Shown here: positions 39,850-48,643 of the stretch, one piece after another
How the letters are laid out: each line of letters starts with the position of its first letter
Numbering within the stretch: position 1 is the first letter of the stretch
Source: Nitrospira sp. ST-bin5
GTDB lineage: Bacteria; Nitrospirota; Nitrospiria; Nitrospirales; Nitrospiraceae
Assembly: GCA_002083555.1 (NCBI GenBank)
Contig: MSXN01000009.1
Location: 62,001 to 126,000 of the forward strand
DNA: 64,000 bases
Direction of reading: 5' to 3'
The notes under the pieces: model-generated
Database searches by the model: none
What the model was told of the DNA's origin: nothing
Seen by the model: only the letters and a program-made list of their open reading frames with translations
Made by a program: the position numbers and the translations under genes

Positions 39850-40334
39850 TGTTTGAGGCTCCGGATTCGTTCTTCAAGACGTCGAGCCACGTCGGGATGC
39901 AGGAACTCCGTTAACGGACCGCCGTGCTGGGCAACGTCTTTGATGATGGTGGAAGAGAGGTACGAAAATTCTTCGCTGGGCATGAGAAACACGGTCTCCA
40001 CATTCTTGGCCAGTTTCCGGTTGATGAGGGCCATCTGAAATTCGTGCTCAAAGTCAGAGATGGCTCGCAGCCCTCGAATAATGGCATGGGCACCCGATCG
40101 CGCGACATAGTCAACCAGGAGACCTTCGAAGACGGTCACGTCGACCTGCGTCAGGTCCTTCATGACCAGCTTCACCATCTCCAGCCGCTCAGTCAGATTA
40201 AAAAGCGGATGCTTGGCGGGATTCGGTGCGACGGCCACGACCACCTTGTCGAAGACGCGCAGGCTCCGTGTAATGATATCGGTATGACCGTGCGTGATCG
40301 GGTCAAACGTGCCGGGGTATATGCCGATCTTCAT
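39846..40334 (-). CDS. coaD: phosphopantetheine adenylyltransferase
   Basis: 162 residues. Fourth step of CoA synthesis, ATP plus 4'-phosphopantetheine to dephospho-CoA. Start MKIGIYPGTFDPITHGHTDIITR with the nucleotidyltransferase motif; ISDFEHEFQMALINRKL and YLSSTIIKDVAQHGG are conserved. It overlaps rsmD and aspC by 4 bases each. coaBC, an earlier enzyme of the same pathway, is at the right end of the window. Confidence 0.96.
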   Translation of the reverse strand: MKIGIYPGTFDPITHGHTDIITRSLRVFDKVVVAVAPNPAKHPLFNLTERLEMVKLVMKDLTQVDVTVFEGLLVDYVARSGAHAIIRGLRAISDFEHEFQMALINRKLAKNVETVFLMPSEEFSYLSSTIIKDVAQHGGPLTEFLHPDVARRLEERIRSLKQ

Positions 40335-40897
40335 GCTGTGGCCTCTGCGGGAAACGAATAGATCGACAGTGCCGTGTCCCCGTATTGATAGTGCTTCCTA
40401 AACGTTGCCAAGCCGAGCCGGTCGGGAAGGGTGGATTTCGACGCGTGTTCAACGACCAGCCAGGCATCGGGTGGCGTGAGTGTAGCATGGACGGTTTGGA
40501 AGATGTCTTCGAGTTTGTAGGCCAGGTCATAAGGAGGATCGGCAAATACAATATCATAGGGGCCGGTCCACAACTCTGGACGCGTGAGAAATTGTTTGAC
40601 CGTTCTTGCTTGAACCGTGACGAGGGTGTTCATCCCACACTCCGCGACATTGTGCCGCAAGAGCTTCAGTGATTCAGCCTGTGACTCAACGGCGGTCACG
40701 TGCGCTGCTCCACGACTGAGTGCCTCTATGCCGATCGCTCCGGTTCCCGCAAAGAGATCCAACACGCGACTATCTGGAAGCCGGTTGCCCAGGATAGAAA
40801 ACAATGCTTCCCTGACTCGGTCAGAGGTAGGACGAAGTGCGGTGCCCTGCGGTCCCTGAAGGCGTCGACCCCGGTGGGATCCAGCTATAACTCGCAT
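40331..40897 (-). CDS. rsmD: 16S rRNA m2G966 methyltransferase
   Basis: 188 residues. The SAM-binding fold has VLDLFAGTGAIGIEALSRGAAHVTAVE; the catalytic motif is FADPPYDL (DPPY), as in N2-guanine methyltransferases. The N-terminal MRVIAGSHRGRRLQGP and RPTSDRVREALFSIL are diagnostic of RsmD. The rsmD-coaD pairing is widespread in bacteria. First gene of the operon. Confidence 0.95.
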   Translation of the reverse strand: MRVIAGSHRGRRLQGPQGTALRPTSDRVREALFSILGNRLPDSRVLDLFAGTGAIGIEALSRGAAHVTAVESQAESLKLLRHNVAECGMNTLVTVQARTVKQFLTRPELWTGPYDIVFADPPYDLAYKLEDIFQTVHATLTPPDAWLVVEHASKSTLPDRLGLATFRKHYQYGDTALSIYSFPAEATA

Positions 40898-41047
40898 GTC
40901 AGTAAATACGGGACATCGTTAAGAGATGTGGACTGTAACACAGCGTTTTTGCAGGGGTCAAGGGACGACAGGGGGGGAATGCCGGATGGAACTCGTGGCG
41001 GGTGACGACGTAAGTTTGCCTAGAAGGAATCAGAGAGATGGAGGGCT

Positions 41048-41105
41048 TTGACCATCCATTAGGAAGCCGCTATACTTTCCGCCGCATCCACTCTTGCGTG
41101 GATGC
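41048..41105 (+). promoter_or_regulatory. strong promoter followed by a 5' hairpin, antisense to the zinc-ribbon gene
   Basis: TTGACC (41048-41053), 17-bp spacer and TATACT (41071-41076) give a near-consensus promoter with +1 around 41083. A perfect 8-bp hairpin GCATCCAC/GTGGATGC (41084-41091 and 41098-41105) lies at the very 5' end of that transcript. No ORF begins soon after. Transcription would run antisense through the gene at 41173-41349, perhaps to radC at 41536. No other feature was seen in 40898-41172. Confidence 0.5.
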
Positions 41106-41172
41106 GCGAGCTCTCCGATTAATGGCGATTCGATAACCGGGTCGGATGGGACGACAGCGAATCAATGCTCGA

Positions 41173-41349
41173 TCATTTACTGGCTGATACCGGTTGGGTA
41201 TCCCGAGCGGCCAGGCTCTTTCTTCGATTATTGGAAATCGTGCGATCGATGATCGCGCCGCAGTTGATGCATTTCCAGGCGTAGAAAATGAGGAAGAAGT
41301 CTGAGAACCGCTCCAACATCATCAGCCCTTTGCATTTCGGACATTCCAT
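41173..41349 (-). CDS. 58-residue zinc-ribbon protein
   Basis: A short gene preceded by GGGAGGATTCG. The product begins MECPKCKGLMM and has two CxxC knuckles, C3/C6 and C27/C30, with LERFSDFFLIFYAWKCINCG between them, followed by a basic tail. This is a complete rubredoxin-like or transcript-factor-like zinc ribbon. Similar tiny proteins are common and mostly uncharacterised. It lies between rsmD (same strand) and radC (opposite strand). Confidence 0.7.
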   Translation of the reverse strand: MECPKCKGLMMLERFSDFFLIFYAWKCINCGAIIDRTISNNRRKSLAARDTQPVSASK

Positions 41350-41461
41350 CGAATCCTCCCAGGTGTCTGCATGAACAGCTGTGTGCCGAATAAAGCAAGA
41401 GCTGCACCAAATTGTCGTTTGTCAATATTTCAAGGGTTTATCGGTTACGTATTTGTCTCCA

Positions 41462-41480
41462 TGGGGTAAAACCTACCCCA
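41462..41480. other. 7-bp hairpin upstream of radC
   Basis: TGGGGTA (41462-41468) and TACCCCA (41474-41480) pair around AAACC. It is in the 186-bp gap between the divergent zinc-ribbon gene and radC. It could be part of a radC leader; no T-run follows. Confidence 0.35.
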
Positions 41481-41535
41481 GGGGGTCGTGCAAAAAGGTG
41501 CGTGGCGTCAGATTTTTGTTCAGAGAGGGTGAATC

Positions 41536-42234
41536 ATGACGACTGACACTCACAGGGGGATCGGGCACTGGCCTGCGACTGAACGTCCGAGAGAACGTCT
41601 TCTGGCGAAAGGGCCTGAGATTCTGTCGGATGCGCAATTGTTGGCGATTTTGTTGAGAACCGGACGTCGAGATTCATCCGCAGTGCAGGTTGCGATGGAG
41701 CTGCTGCACCGCGTCGGCGGGCTGGCATCGTTGGCCCGGAGCGGAATTGAAGAACTCTGTACGATTCCAGGAATAGGTCCGGCAAAAGTTGCCCAGCTGA
41801 AGGCGGCGCTTGAATTGGGAAGGCGAGCCATGGCGATCCCCCTCTCGACGGGGACAAAACTTTCATCCAGCTCAGATTTGTTTCAGCACTTCCACCCACT
41901 GGTACGCGATCTCAAGCACGAAATCTTTAAGGTCATCTTGCTCGATGCGAAGAACACGGTCATGAAAGAGGTCACGGTGTCGGAGGGGAGTCTCACGTTG
42001 AGCATCGTCCATCCTCGTGAAGTGTTTGCCCTTGCGGTCCGTGAGTCTGCCGCGGGTGTGATCTTCCTGCATAATCACCCCAGCGGTGATCCAACCCCGA
42101 GTACTGAAGATCGTCGATTGACGGACCGACTGGTGACGGCAGGCGAAGTGCTGGGGATTCGTGTGTTGGATCATCTGGTTATCGGGGACGGTCGATACGT
42201 GAGCTTTGCCGATGAAGGATGGATTAAGGTATAA
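41536..42234 (+). CDS. radC: RadC/JAB-domain protein
   Basis: 232 residues, complete. The N-terminal UPF0758 helix-hairpin region (RPRERLLAKGPEILSDAQLLAILLRTGRRDSSAVQVAMELL and LCTIPGIGPAKVAQLKAALELG) is followed by the JAMM metal site HNHPSGDPTPSTED. RadC was linked to DNA repair, but that role has been questioned; the domain is a predicted metalloprotease or deaminase-like fold. AGAGAGGG precedes the ATG. Confidence 0.92.
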   Translation: MTTDTHRGIGHWPATERPRERLLAKGPEILSDAQLLAILLRTGRRDSSAVQVAMELLHRVGGLASLARSGIEELCTIPGIGPAKVAQLKAALELGRRAMAIPLSTGTKLSSSSDLFQHFHPLVRDLKHEIFKVILLDAKNTVMKEVTVSEGSLTLSIVHPREVFALAVRESAAGVIFLHNHPSGDPTPSTEDRRLTDRLVTAGEVLGIRVLDHLVIGDGRYVSFADEGWIKV

Positions 42235-42338
42235 CGAGGTACTCGATCAGTCAGGGCGAGACGACAAACAAGCAGGGACGACAATGAGGAGGCGGATGGT
42301 CTAACAATATGTGTGTCTAGCCAGAAGGAGGGTCTGCC

Positions 42339-44441
42339 ATGGGCGAGATTCGCGTAGAGTCCGTCAGGAATATCGCGTTGGTATCCAACGTCGGCGCAGG
42401 CAAGACATCCCTCACTGAGGCCCTGCTTTACGCAAGCGGTGCCATTCCAACTCTCGGTTTCGTGCTCCAGGGCACGACCGTTTCCGATTTCGAACCGGAA
42501 GAACTCCACCATCACTGTTCCGCCAGCACCAGCCTTCTCCAGTTCACATGGAACCAGACGGCGATCACGCTCGTCGATCCTCCCGGCGCGTTGGGCCTGT
42601 TGGGTGAATCGCTGTCAGCCTTACGAGCTGTCGATGCCGTCATCATCGTACTCAATCCCGGTGCCGGAGTCCGGACAGAACTGGCTCGCCTCTGGAATAG
42701 AGTGAAGGAGCTGGATCTGCCCTGTCTTGTGTTCGTCAACGGGTTGGATAAGGAAGGCGCTTCGTTCGACGCTGTCTTGGATCTCTGCCGGACGCAGCTT
42801 GAGTGTGCGCCGGTTCCTATGGTGCTGCCCGTTCACTCCGGTTCCGGTTTCGATTCAGTGATCGATGTGCTGGATGAAACGCTGATCCGGTCAGGAGTCT
42901 CCTCTCCCAAGGTAGAACGAGTCGCAGTTCAGGCTGAAATGGAGCAGGTGGTCAAACATGCGCGGAAACAATTGATCGAAGCTGTCGCTGAGAGTGATGA
43001 GGGGTTGTTGAATAGTTATCTGGAACAGGGAGACTTAAGCCGGGATCAATTGGTTCAAGGGCTACGGAGCGACATCCTGACCCGGCAGTTTCTTCCCGTC
43101 TACGCCGGTTCGGCGTTGTGCAATGTCGGCATATGGTCGTTGCTCAATGCCTGTGTCACGCTCTTGCCGTCGCCTGCGCAGCGGACGGCCATTCACCATG
43201 TGCCGGGGTGCCATCCGGAAACCGGGCAGCCGGATGAACGGAAGGGAAACCTGGAAGAGCCGTTTTCCGGCCTTATCTTCAAGACGATCATCGACCCGTT
43301 TGTCGGGAGGCTTTCCTATTGCCGGGTCCTGTCAGGGATGATCCAGGCCGACTCGACTGTCCTCAACGGGACAAGGCACATCCGTGAGAAGCTCGGCCAT
43401 TTCTATACGGTATTGGGGAAAAAACATGTGGCCGTCAGCTCGGCACAGGCGGGGGAGATTGTGGCGATCGGGAAGCTCAAGGATACACAGACGGGTGACA
43501 CGCTCTGTCACGAGAGTGCGCCGATCTGTTATCCGGTCCTCGCATTGCCTCGTCCTGTGCTGTCGTTTGCCATTGAGGCCAAATCCAAGTCGGAGATCGA
43601 CAAGGTGAGCCTCGGCTTGCACAAGTTGATTGAGGAAGATCCGACGCTGGAATTCGTTCGCAATCCGGAGACCAAAGACATGGTGCTCAGTGGAATGGGG
43701 CAACTCCATATCGATCTGGCGCTGGAAAAATTACGCCGGAAATTCGGAGCAGAGGTCACGCTTCACACGCCAAAGGTGCCCTATCGGGAAACGATCAAAA
43801 CCATGTCGCAGGCACAGGGGAAGTATAAGAAGCAAACCGGCGGCCACGGCCAGTTCGGCGATTGCTGGTTGGAAATCGCACCTCTGGCGAGGGGAGAAGG
43901 ATTTGTGTTCGAGAATCGTGTGGTCGGTGGAGCAATCCCGCGCAATTTTATTCCGGCGGTTGAGAAGGGGGTGGTAGAGGCCATGCAGGAGGGCGGGCTG
44001 AGCGGATTTCCCGTTGTGGATGTGCGCGTGACGGTGTATGACGGCTCCTTTCACGTGGTCGATTCATCCGAAATGTCATTCAAGATTGCCGGGTCGATGG
44101 CCTTCAAGAAGGCGATGGAGGCGGGACATCCCGTACTGCTTGAGCCGCTGATGCTGGTCGAGATCGAGGCCCCTACGGACACCGTCGGCGCCGTCATGGG
44201 GGACATCAATGCGCGCCGGGGACGAATTGTATCGGTGCAGGCGGATGACCATGCCGAACAGATCAAAGCCCTCGTGCCGTTAGCGGAGTTGCTGAAGTAT
44301 GCCCCGGCGTTGAACGCAATGACCGGTGGGCGGGGCAGTTACGGGATGGAGTTTGCCCGCTACGAGGAAGTTCCGCGAGAGCTGGAGGGGAAGATCATTG
44401 AGGGACACAAGGTTGAACCGCATGCCGTCGCGGCGCACTAA
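42339..44441 (+). CDS. EF-G-2-like translational GTPase paralogue
   Basis: 700 residues with EF-G domain order: G domain (1-260), domain II (FSGLIFKTIIDPFVGRLSYCRVLSG), III (LALEKLRRKFGAEV), IV (VPYRETIK, KYKKQTGGHGQFGDCWLE) and V (PTDTVGAVMGDINARRGRI). G motifs depart from canonical EF-G: G1 is SNVGAGKTSL, G3 is DPPG rather than DTPG, and G4 is NGLDK rather than NKxD. It resembles Thermus EF-G-2. Canonical EF-G is not in the window. Role unknown; GTP affinity may be altered. A clear AGAAGGAGG precedes the ATG. Confidence 0.85.
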   Translation: MGEIRVESVRNIALVSNVGAGKTSLTEALLYASGAIPTLGFVLQGTTVSDFEPEELHHHCSASTSLLQFTWNQTAITLVDPPGALGLLGESLSALRAVDAVIIVLNPGAGVRTELARLWNRVKELDLPCLVFVNGLDKEGASFDAVLDLCRTQLECAPVPMVLPVHSGSGFDSVIDVLDETLIRSGVSSPKVERVAVQAEMEQVVKHARKQLIEAVAESDEGLLNSYLEQGDLSRDQLVQGLRSDILTRQFLPVYAGSALCNVGIWSLLNACVTLLPSPAQRTAIHHVPGCHPETGQPDERKGNLEEPFSGLIFKTIIDPFVGRLSYCRVLSGMIQADSTVLNGTRHIREKLGHFYTVLGKKHVAVSSAQAGEIVAIGKLKDTQTGDTLCHESAPICYPVLALPRPVLSFAIEAKSKSEIDKVSLGLHKLIEEDPTLEFVRNPETKDMVLSGMGQLHIDLALEKLRRKFGAEVTLHTPKVPYRETIKTMSQAQGKYKKQTGGHGQFGDCWLEIAPLARGEGFVFENRVVGGAIPRNFIPAVEKGVVEAMQEGGLSGFPVVDVRVTVYDGSFHVVDSSEMSFKIAGSMAFKKAMEAGHPVLLEPLMLVEIEAPTDTVGAVMGDINARRGRIVSVQADDHAEQIKALVPLAELLKYAPALNAMTGGRGSYGMEFARYEEVPRELEGKIIEGHKVEPHAVAAH

Positions 44442-44447
44442 GGCCGC

Positions 44448-45827
44448 TTAGTCGGTGGATTTGAGGACGACGTAGAACGCGCGATTTTCTCGCAGGACGC
44501 GGAGTAGGACCGTGTCGCCGCGCCGGACTTTTGTGATCGCCGCCGTGAATTCGCCGACGGTGGCGACGTCGGCGCGGTTGACTTCCTTGATCAGGTCGCC
44601 CTCACGAAGCCCTTCTGCGTGAGCCAGGCTGCCCGGATCAACTTTAGTAATCAGCACGCCGCGCGTTTCGCGGAGTTTGAATTTGTCTGCCAGTCCGGCC
44701 GAGAGGTCCTGAAGATCGAGCCCCAGCTTCACCTCGGTTCGGGACTGCGGGAGAGAGGCCATGATCGCAGTGTCCCGTCGTTCGCTCAAGGGAACGGTGA
44801 GGATGTGTCGCGTGAAATCTCGGATGACTTCGATCTTCGGGGAAGCGCCGGGCGGGAGTGCGCCGATCAAGCGGGACAGCTTGTTCGGCGAGTCCACCAC
44901 GCTGCCGTCGATCGTCAGAATAATGTCGCCGGGCTTTATGCCGGCTTCGGCTGCCGGATCTTTTTCGAAGACCTCATTGACGAGAATCCCTTCCCCTTCA
45001 GTCACGCCGAATTTTTTCGCCAGCTCCGGGGTGAGCGGTTGGATGCCGACCCCCAGCCATCCGCGCACCACCTTGCCGCGTGCGATCAGTTGCTGAATGA
45101 CCTGTTTGGTCATATTCGAGGGAATGGCAAATCCGATCCCTTGGGCGAAGTTGATGATCGCGGTATTGATGCCGATGACTTCTCCGCGCAGATTGAACAG
45201 CGGTCCGCCGGAATTGCCGGGGTTAATCGACGCGTCGGTCTGAATAAAGTTTTCGTAACGGGAGAGATTGACGTTTTCCCGTCCGATTCCGCTCACCACC
45301 CCCAGCGTGACGGTGCGATCAAGTCCAAACGGGTTTCCCACCGCGAGGACCCACTGACCGACGCGTACGGCGCTGGAGTCACCAAAGTGGGCGTAGGGTA
45401 AAGGCCGATCAGCCGTGACCTTCAGGAGCGCCAGGTCCGTGTCCGGATCTTTGCCGACGACTTGTGCGATCAATTTTGTCTTGTCGAATAAACGGACCTC
45501 GACTTCAAGCGCATCGCCGACGACATGGTTGTTCGTGACGATGTGGCCCTCGTTGTCCACAATGAGGCCGGATCCGGACCCTGATGCACCGGGCGTGCGG
45601 TCTGCGCCAGACGCACGCGGTCGTCCCGCACCTGAAACCGGAAAGAGGTTCACGACGGACGGCTTGGCCTGTTCCGCCAGATCGGTAATGACGGTTTGAA
45701 TTTCTTCGAGCATCCGTATTCCTGGAGAATCCGTGATCGCTGCCGTCGCGAGTGGATTGACCCAAGAGCATAGGAGCGCTGAGAAGATCAGAGTGGCTCT
45801 GAGATATCGAGACCCACACATCATCAT
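44448..45827 (-). CDS. Do/DegP-like periplasmic serine protease
   Basis: 459 residues. A signal peptide (about 1-30) is followed by a trypsin-like domain with His in TNNHVV, Asp in DPDTDLALL and Ser in NPGNSGGPLFN, then two PDZ domains (RGWLGVGIQPLTPELA to about 370 and VKLGLDLQDLSAGL to the end). This is the DegP/DegQ layout: protein quality control in the periplasm, with chaperone and protease functions. It is convergent with the EF-G-like gene, six bases apart. Distinguishing DegP from DegQ is not possible here. Confidence 0.92.
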   Translation of the reverse strand: MMMCGSRYLRATLIFSALLCSWVNPLATAAITDSPGIRMLEEIQTVITDLAEQAKPSVVNLFPVSGAGRPRASGADRTPGASGSGSGLIVDNEGHIVTNNHVVGDALEVEVRLFDKTKLIAQVVGKDPDTDLALLKVTADRPLPYAHFGDSSAVRVGQWVLAVGNPFGLDRTVTLGVVSGIGRENVNLSRYENFIQTDASINPGNSGGPLFNLRGEVIGINTAIINFAQGIGFAIPSNMTKQVIQQLIARGKVVRGWLGVGIQPLTPELAKKFGVTEGEGILVNEVFEKDPAAEAGIKPGDIILTIDGSVVDSPNKLSRLIGALPPGASPKIEVIRDFTRHILTVPLSERRDTAIMASLPQSRTEVKLGLDLQDLSAGLADKFKLRETRGVLITKVDPGSLAHAEGLREGDLIKEVNRADVATVGEFTAAITKVRRGDTVLLRVLRENRAFYVVLKSTD

Positions 45828-45868
45828 GCGTTCATTCTACCGGAAGGCCTAGGCTTCTGCCTATGGGG

Positions 45869-46516
45869 CTAGGCGGGCTGCGTTGCGGAGGCAGTAGAGT
45901 GACGGCGGCGGGTAAACCAGGTGGAGAGATGATCCAGCTCCGTCTGGCCGCCCATGAGGACGACAATGTCGCCTGTACGGAAGGTCAGGTCCTCAGCAGG
46001 CGCTAAAAGGAATGGTCCGCGCATGACCGTGGCGATGTGGATGGATGATGAACGCGGAACGTCGCCAATGCGTTGTCCGACAGCGGCTGAACTTTGCGGG
46101 ATCATGACTCGTTCAATGCCGGCCGAACGTTGGCTGAGATCCTGCTGGAGGCGGAGGAGGTCTTCGTGGATGGTTTCCAGCTTCAGCTGCCTGATTTGAA
46201 CATCGAGTTCAATCAGTGATTGTTTGAGCGTCTGGATGCGTGTGGCGGCACGATGGATGGTGTTGTCGACCTCCGAGAGGTCAGGATCGAGCGGGCGGCG
46301 CTCAGAGGGGCGGCGGGAGATCTGGTCAACGATCTGATGTCCAAGATCCTGGCTGATGGCGTCGATTCGCTCAAGTACGCTTGATGCCTGCCAATGGAGG
46401 CGGAGGATCTGAACCTTGCGATTGACACGTTCTGCTATCGAAACGACCGCTTCATGGAGGGCGGTGCTCGTCACGGAGAGTTCTTTTTGAAGCCGATTGA
46501 GGAAATCTAAGCGCAT
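45869..46516 (-). CDS. coiled-coil protein with TrkA-C (RCK_C) domain
   Basis: 215 residues. Residues 1-135 are helical and coiled (LSVTSTALHEAVVSIAERV, SEVDNTIHRAATRIQTLKQSLIELDVQIRQLK). The C-terminal RCK_C-like domain (about 138-205) has AVGQRIGDVPRSSSIHIATVMRGPFLLAPAEDLTFRTGDIVVLMGG, as in regulators of K+ or cation transport that bind nucleotides. No transporter is adjacent. It is upstream of the Deg protease on the same strand with a 41-base gap. Confidence 0.7.
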   Translation of the reverse strand: MRLDFLNRLQKELSVTSTALHEAVVSIAERVNRKVQILRLHWQASSVLERIDAISQDLGHQIVDQISRRPSERRPLDPDLSEVDNTIHRAATRIQTLKQSLIELDVQIRQLKLETIHEDLLRLQQDLSQRSAGIERVMIPQSSAAVGQRIGDVPRSSSIHIATVMRGPFLLAPAEDLTFRTGDIVVLMGGQTELDHLSTWFTRRRHSTASATQPA

Positions 46517-46661
46517 AAGTCTTCTGAATACCAGTGTCCGATAAGAAGTATTATGTAAACTATGTAGTCGAATGCGACTTACTGCTCATATCTTTACTCT
46601 TCTCTTCAGCCGTTGATCAAGAGAGCCTTATCCCATGGGCCATCCGGTATTCTCTCACAGA

Positions 46662-46690
46662 TTGACAGTCTCGCATCCAAAGCGTACATG
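46662..46690 (+). promoter_or_regulatory. possible pgm promoter
   Basis: TTGACA (46662-46667), 17-bp spacer, TACATG (46685-46690). The -35 is perfect and the -10 weak. It lies 47 bases before the pgm ATG. The rest of the 220-bp gap holds no gene. Confidence 0.35.
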
Positions 46691-46736
46691 CAACAGTCTA
46701 TAGCAACTCAGACAATGACCCCACGCGAGGCTATCT

Positions 46737-48386
46737 ATGCCGATTCATCCCTTGGCCGGTCAGCCGGCTCCGCAGTCCATTCTCGTCGATCTCCGTCGGC
46801 TGCTTTCTGCCTACCAGGCGGATGCGCCGGATGTCACAGTTCGTGACCAGCGTGTGACATTCGGGACATCCGGCCATCGAGGGTCATCCTTCAAGCGAAG
46901 CTTCAATGAACAGCATATTCTCGCCGTGACGCAGGCGGTCTGTGAATACCGGACAACGCAGCAGACGAACGGCCCGCTGTATCTTGGGAAAGACACCCAT
47001 GCGCTCTCCGAACCGGCTTTCGTCACGGCGCTTGAAGTGCTCGCGGCCAACGGTGTCACGGTGATGATCGATCAGGATGGCGGCTTTACACCGACCCCGG
47101 TCATTTCTCATGCGATCCTGACCTATAACCGTGGCCGCACATCCGGTCTGTCCGATGGCATCGTCATTACCCCGTCGCATAATCCCCCGGAGGACGGCGG
47201 CATCAAGTACAACCCGCCACATGGTGGGCCGGCCGATACGCAGGTCACTAAATGCATCGAAGATCGAGCCAATGCCCTTCTTGCAGGCAGACTCCAAGGG
47301 GTGAAGCGTCTGTCTTATGAACAGGCTCGAAAAGCTCCTACAACTCATCGACATGATTACCTCAACGCCTACGTGAAGGATTTGGATAATGTCATCGACC
47401 TAGACGCGATCAAGTCGGCCAAGTTGAAACTGGGCATCGACCCGCTGGGCGGCTCCGGTGTGGCCTATTGGCAGCCGATCGCTGAGCGCTACGGATTAAA
47501 CATTGAAAATGTGAACCCCACTGTCGATCCGACTTTTCGCTTCATGCCCTTGGACTGGGATGGAAAAATCAGGATGGATTGTTCCTCGCCCTATGCCATG
47601 GCGAATCTGATCGCGCTGAAAGATCGCTTCGACGTGGCCTTCGGCAACGATGCCGACAATGATCGTCACGGGATCGTGACCAAGACAGCCGGTTTGATGA
47701 ATCCGAACCATTACCTCGCCGTATCGATCGCCTACTTGTTTGCCAATCGCCCAGGCTGGAAGCCTGATGCCGGTATCGGCAAGACGTTGGTCAGTAGCAG
47801 TCTCATCGATCGAGTCGCCGCCAGGCTCAAGCGGAACCTGATTGAGGTACCGGTCGGCTTCAAGTGGTTTGTGAGTGGATTGCTGGATGGCTCACTCGGC
47901 TTCGGCGGAGAAGAAAGCGCGGGGGCGTCTTTCTTACGGCGGGACGGGACCGTCTGGTCAACCGACAAGGACGGCATCATCATGGATTTACTGGCGGCTG
48001 AGATGATGGCCAAGACCGGGAAGGATCCGGCGCACCTGTACCAGGATTTGACGAAGGAGATGGGTGAACCGGTGTATGAACGAATCGATGCAGCGGCGAC
48101 GCCTGAACAGAAGGCGATTCTCTCGAAGCTCTCCCCTGCCCAGGTTCAAGCTACTGAACTGGCCGGTGACAAGATCGTCGCCATGATGACGACAGCCCCA
48201 GGCAACGGGGCGGCAATCGGAGGATTGAAAGTCGTGACCGATCAAGGCTGGTTTGCCGCGCGTCCGTCCGGTACTGAAGATGTGTACAAGCTCTATGGGG
48301 AGAGTTTTCTCGGCAAGGAACATCTGAAGCGGATTCAGGGTGAGGCCCAGGAGCTGATCGCCAAGGCCTTTGCCTCAGCTAAGTGA
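46737..48386 (+). CDS. pgm: phosphoglucomutase (alpha-D-glucose phosphate-specific)
   Basis: 549 residues. It interconverts glucose 1-phosphate and glucose 6-phosphate, feeding glycogen, trehalose and cell-wall precursors. VTFGTSGHRGSSFKRSFNEQHI is the N-terminal signature, the active-site serine is in ITPSHNPPEDGGIKYNPPHGGPAD, the metal loop is GNDADNDRHG, and the sugar site is GFGGEESAGASF. The phosphate loop RPSGTEDVYKLYGE closes the protein. A complete, typical family member. Confidence 0.95.
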   Translation: MPIHPLAGQPAPQSILVDLRRLLSAYQADAPDVTVRDQRVTFGTSGHRGSSFKRSFNEQHILAVTQAVCEYRTTQQTNGPLYLGKDTHALSEPAFVTALEVLAANGVTVMIDQDGGFTPTPVISHAILTYNRGRTSGLSDGIVITPSHNPPEDGGIKYNPPHGGPADTQVTKCIEDRANALLAGRLQGVKRLSYEQARKAPTTHRHDYLNAYVKDLDNVIDLDAIKSAKLKLGIDPLGGSGVAYWQPIAERYGLNIENVNPTVDPTFRFMPLDWDGKIRMDCSSPYAMANLIALKDRFDVAFGNDADNDRHGIVTKTAGLMNPNHYLAVSIAYLFANRPGWKPDAGIGKTLVSSSLIDRVAARLKRNLIEVPVGFKWFVSGLLDGSLGFGGEESAGASFLRRDGTVWSTDKDGIIMDLLAAEMMAKTGKDPAHLYQDLTKEMGEPVYERIDAAATPEQKAILSKLSPAQVQATELAGDKIVAMMTTAPGNGAAIGGLKVVTDQGWFAARPSGTEDVYKLYGESFLGKEHLKRIQGEAQELIAKAFASAK

Positions 48387-48397
48387 TATCCTGAGCC

Positions 48398-48613
48398 ATG
48401 TTTGAATTGGGCAGTACGGCTGTGCTGATGTGGGGCATGCTCTTCGGATCGATCGGGGCTGGTTTCTTTATTTATGGCAGGAAGCAAAAGGCCGTAGTTC
48501 CGCTCTGCGTGGGAGTTGCCCTCTGTGTCTTCCCCTACTTTATTGCCAATGTCTATGTGTTGGTTTTAGTCGGTGTGGCGTTGATGGCGATTCCGTATTT
48601 TGTGCGGGTATGA
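48398..48613 (+). CDS. small two-helix membrane protein
   Basis: 71 residues, starting 11 bases after pgm. Two to three hydrophobic spans (AVLMWGMLFGSIGAGFFIYG, VVPLCVGVALCVFPYFIANVYVLVLVGVALMAIPYFV) with a basic loop RKQKA between. Similar small proteins are annotated loosely as amino-acid transport proteins, but nothing here supports transport. No good ribosome-binding site, so it may be coupled to pgm. Confidence 0.6.
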   Translation: MFELGSTAVLMWGMLFGSIGAGFFIYGRKQKAVVPLCVGVALCVFPYFIANVYVLVLVGVALMAIPYFVRV

Positions 48614-48643
48614 GTATCGCGCTAGCCATTGAGGCCGCCAATC

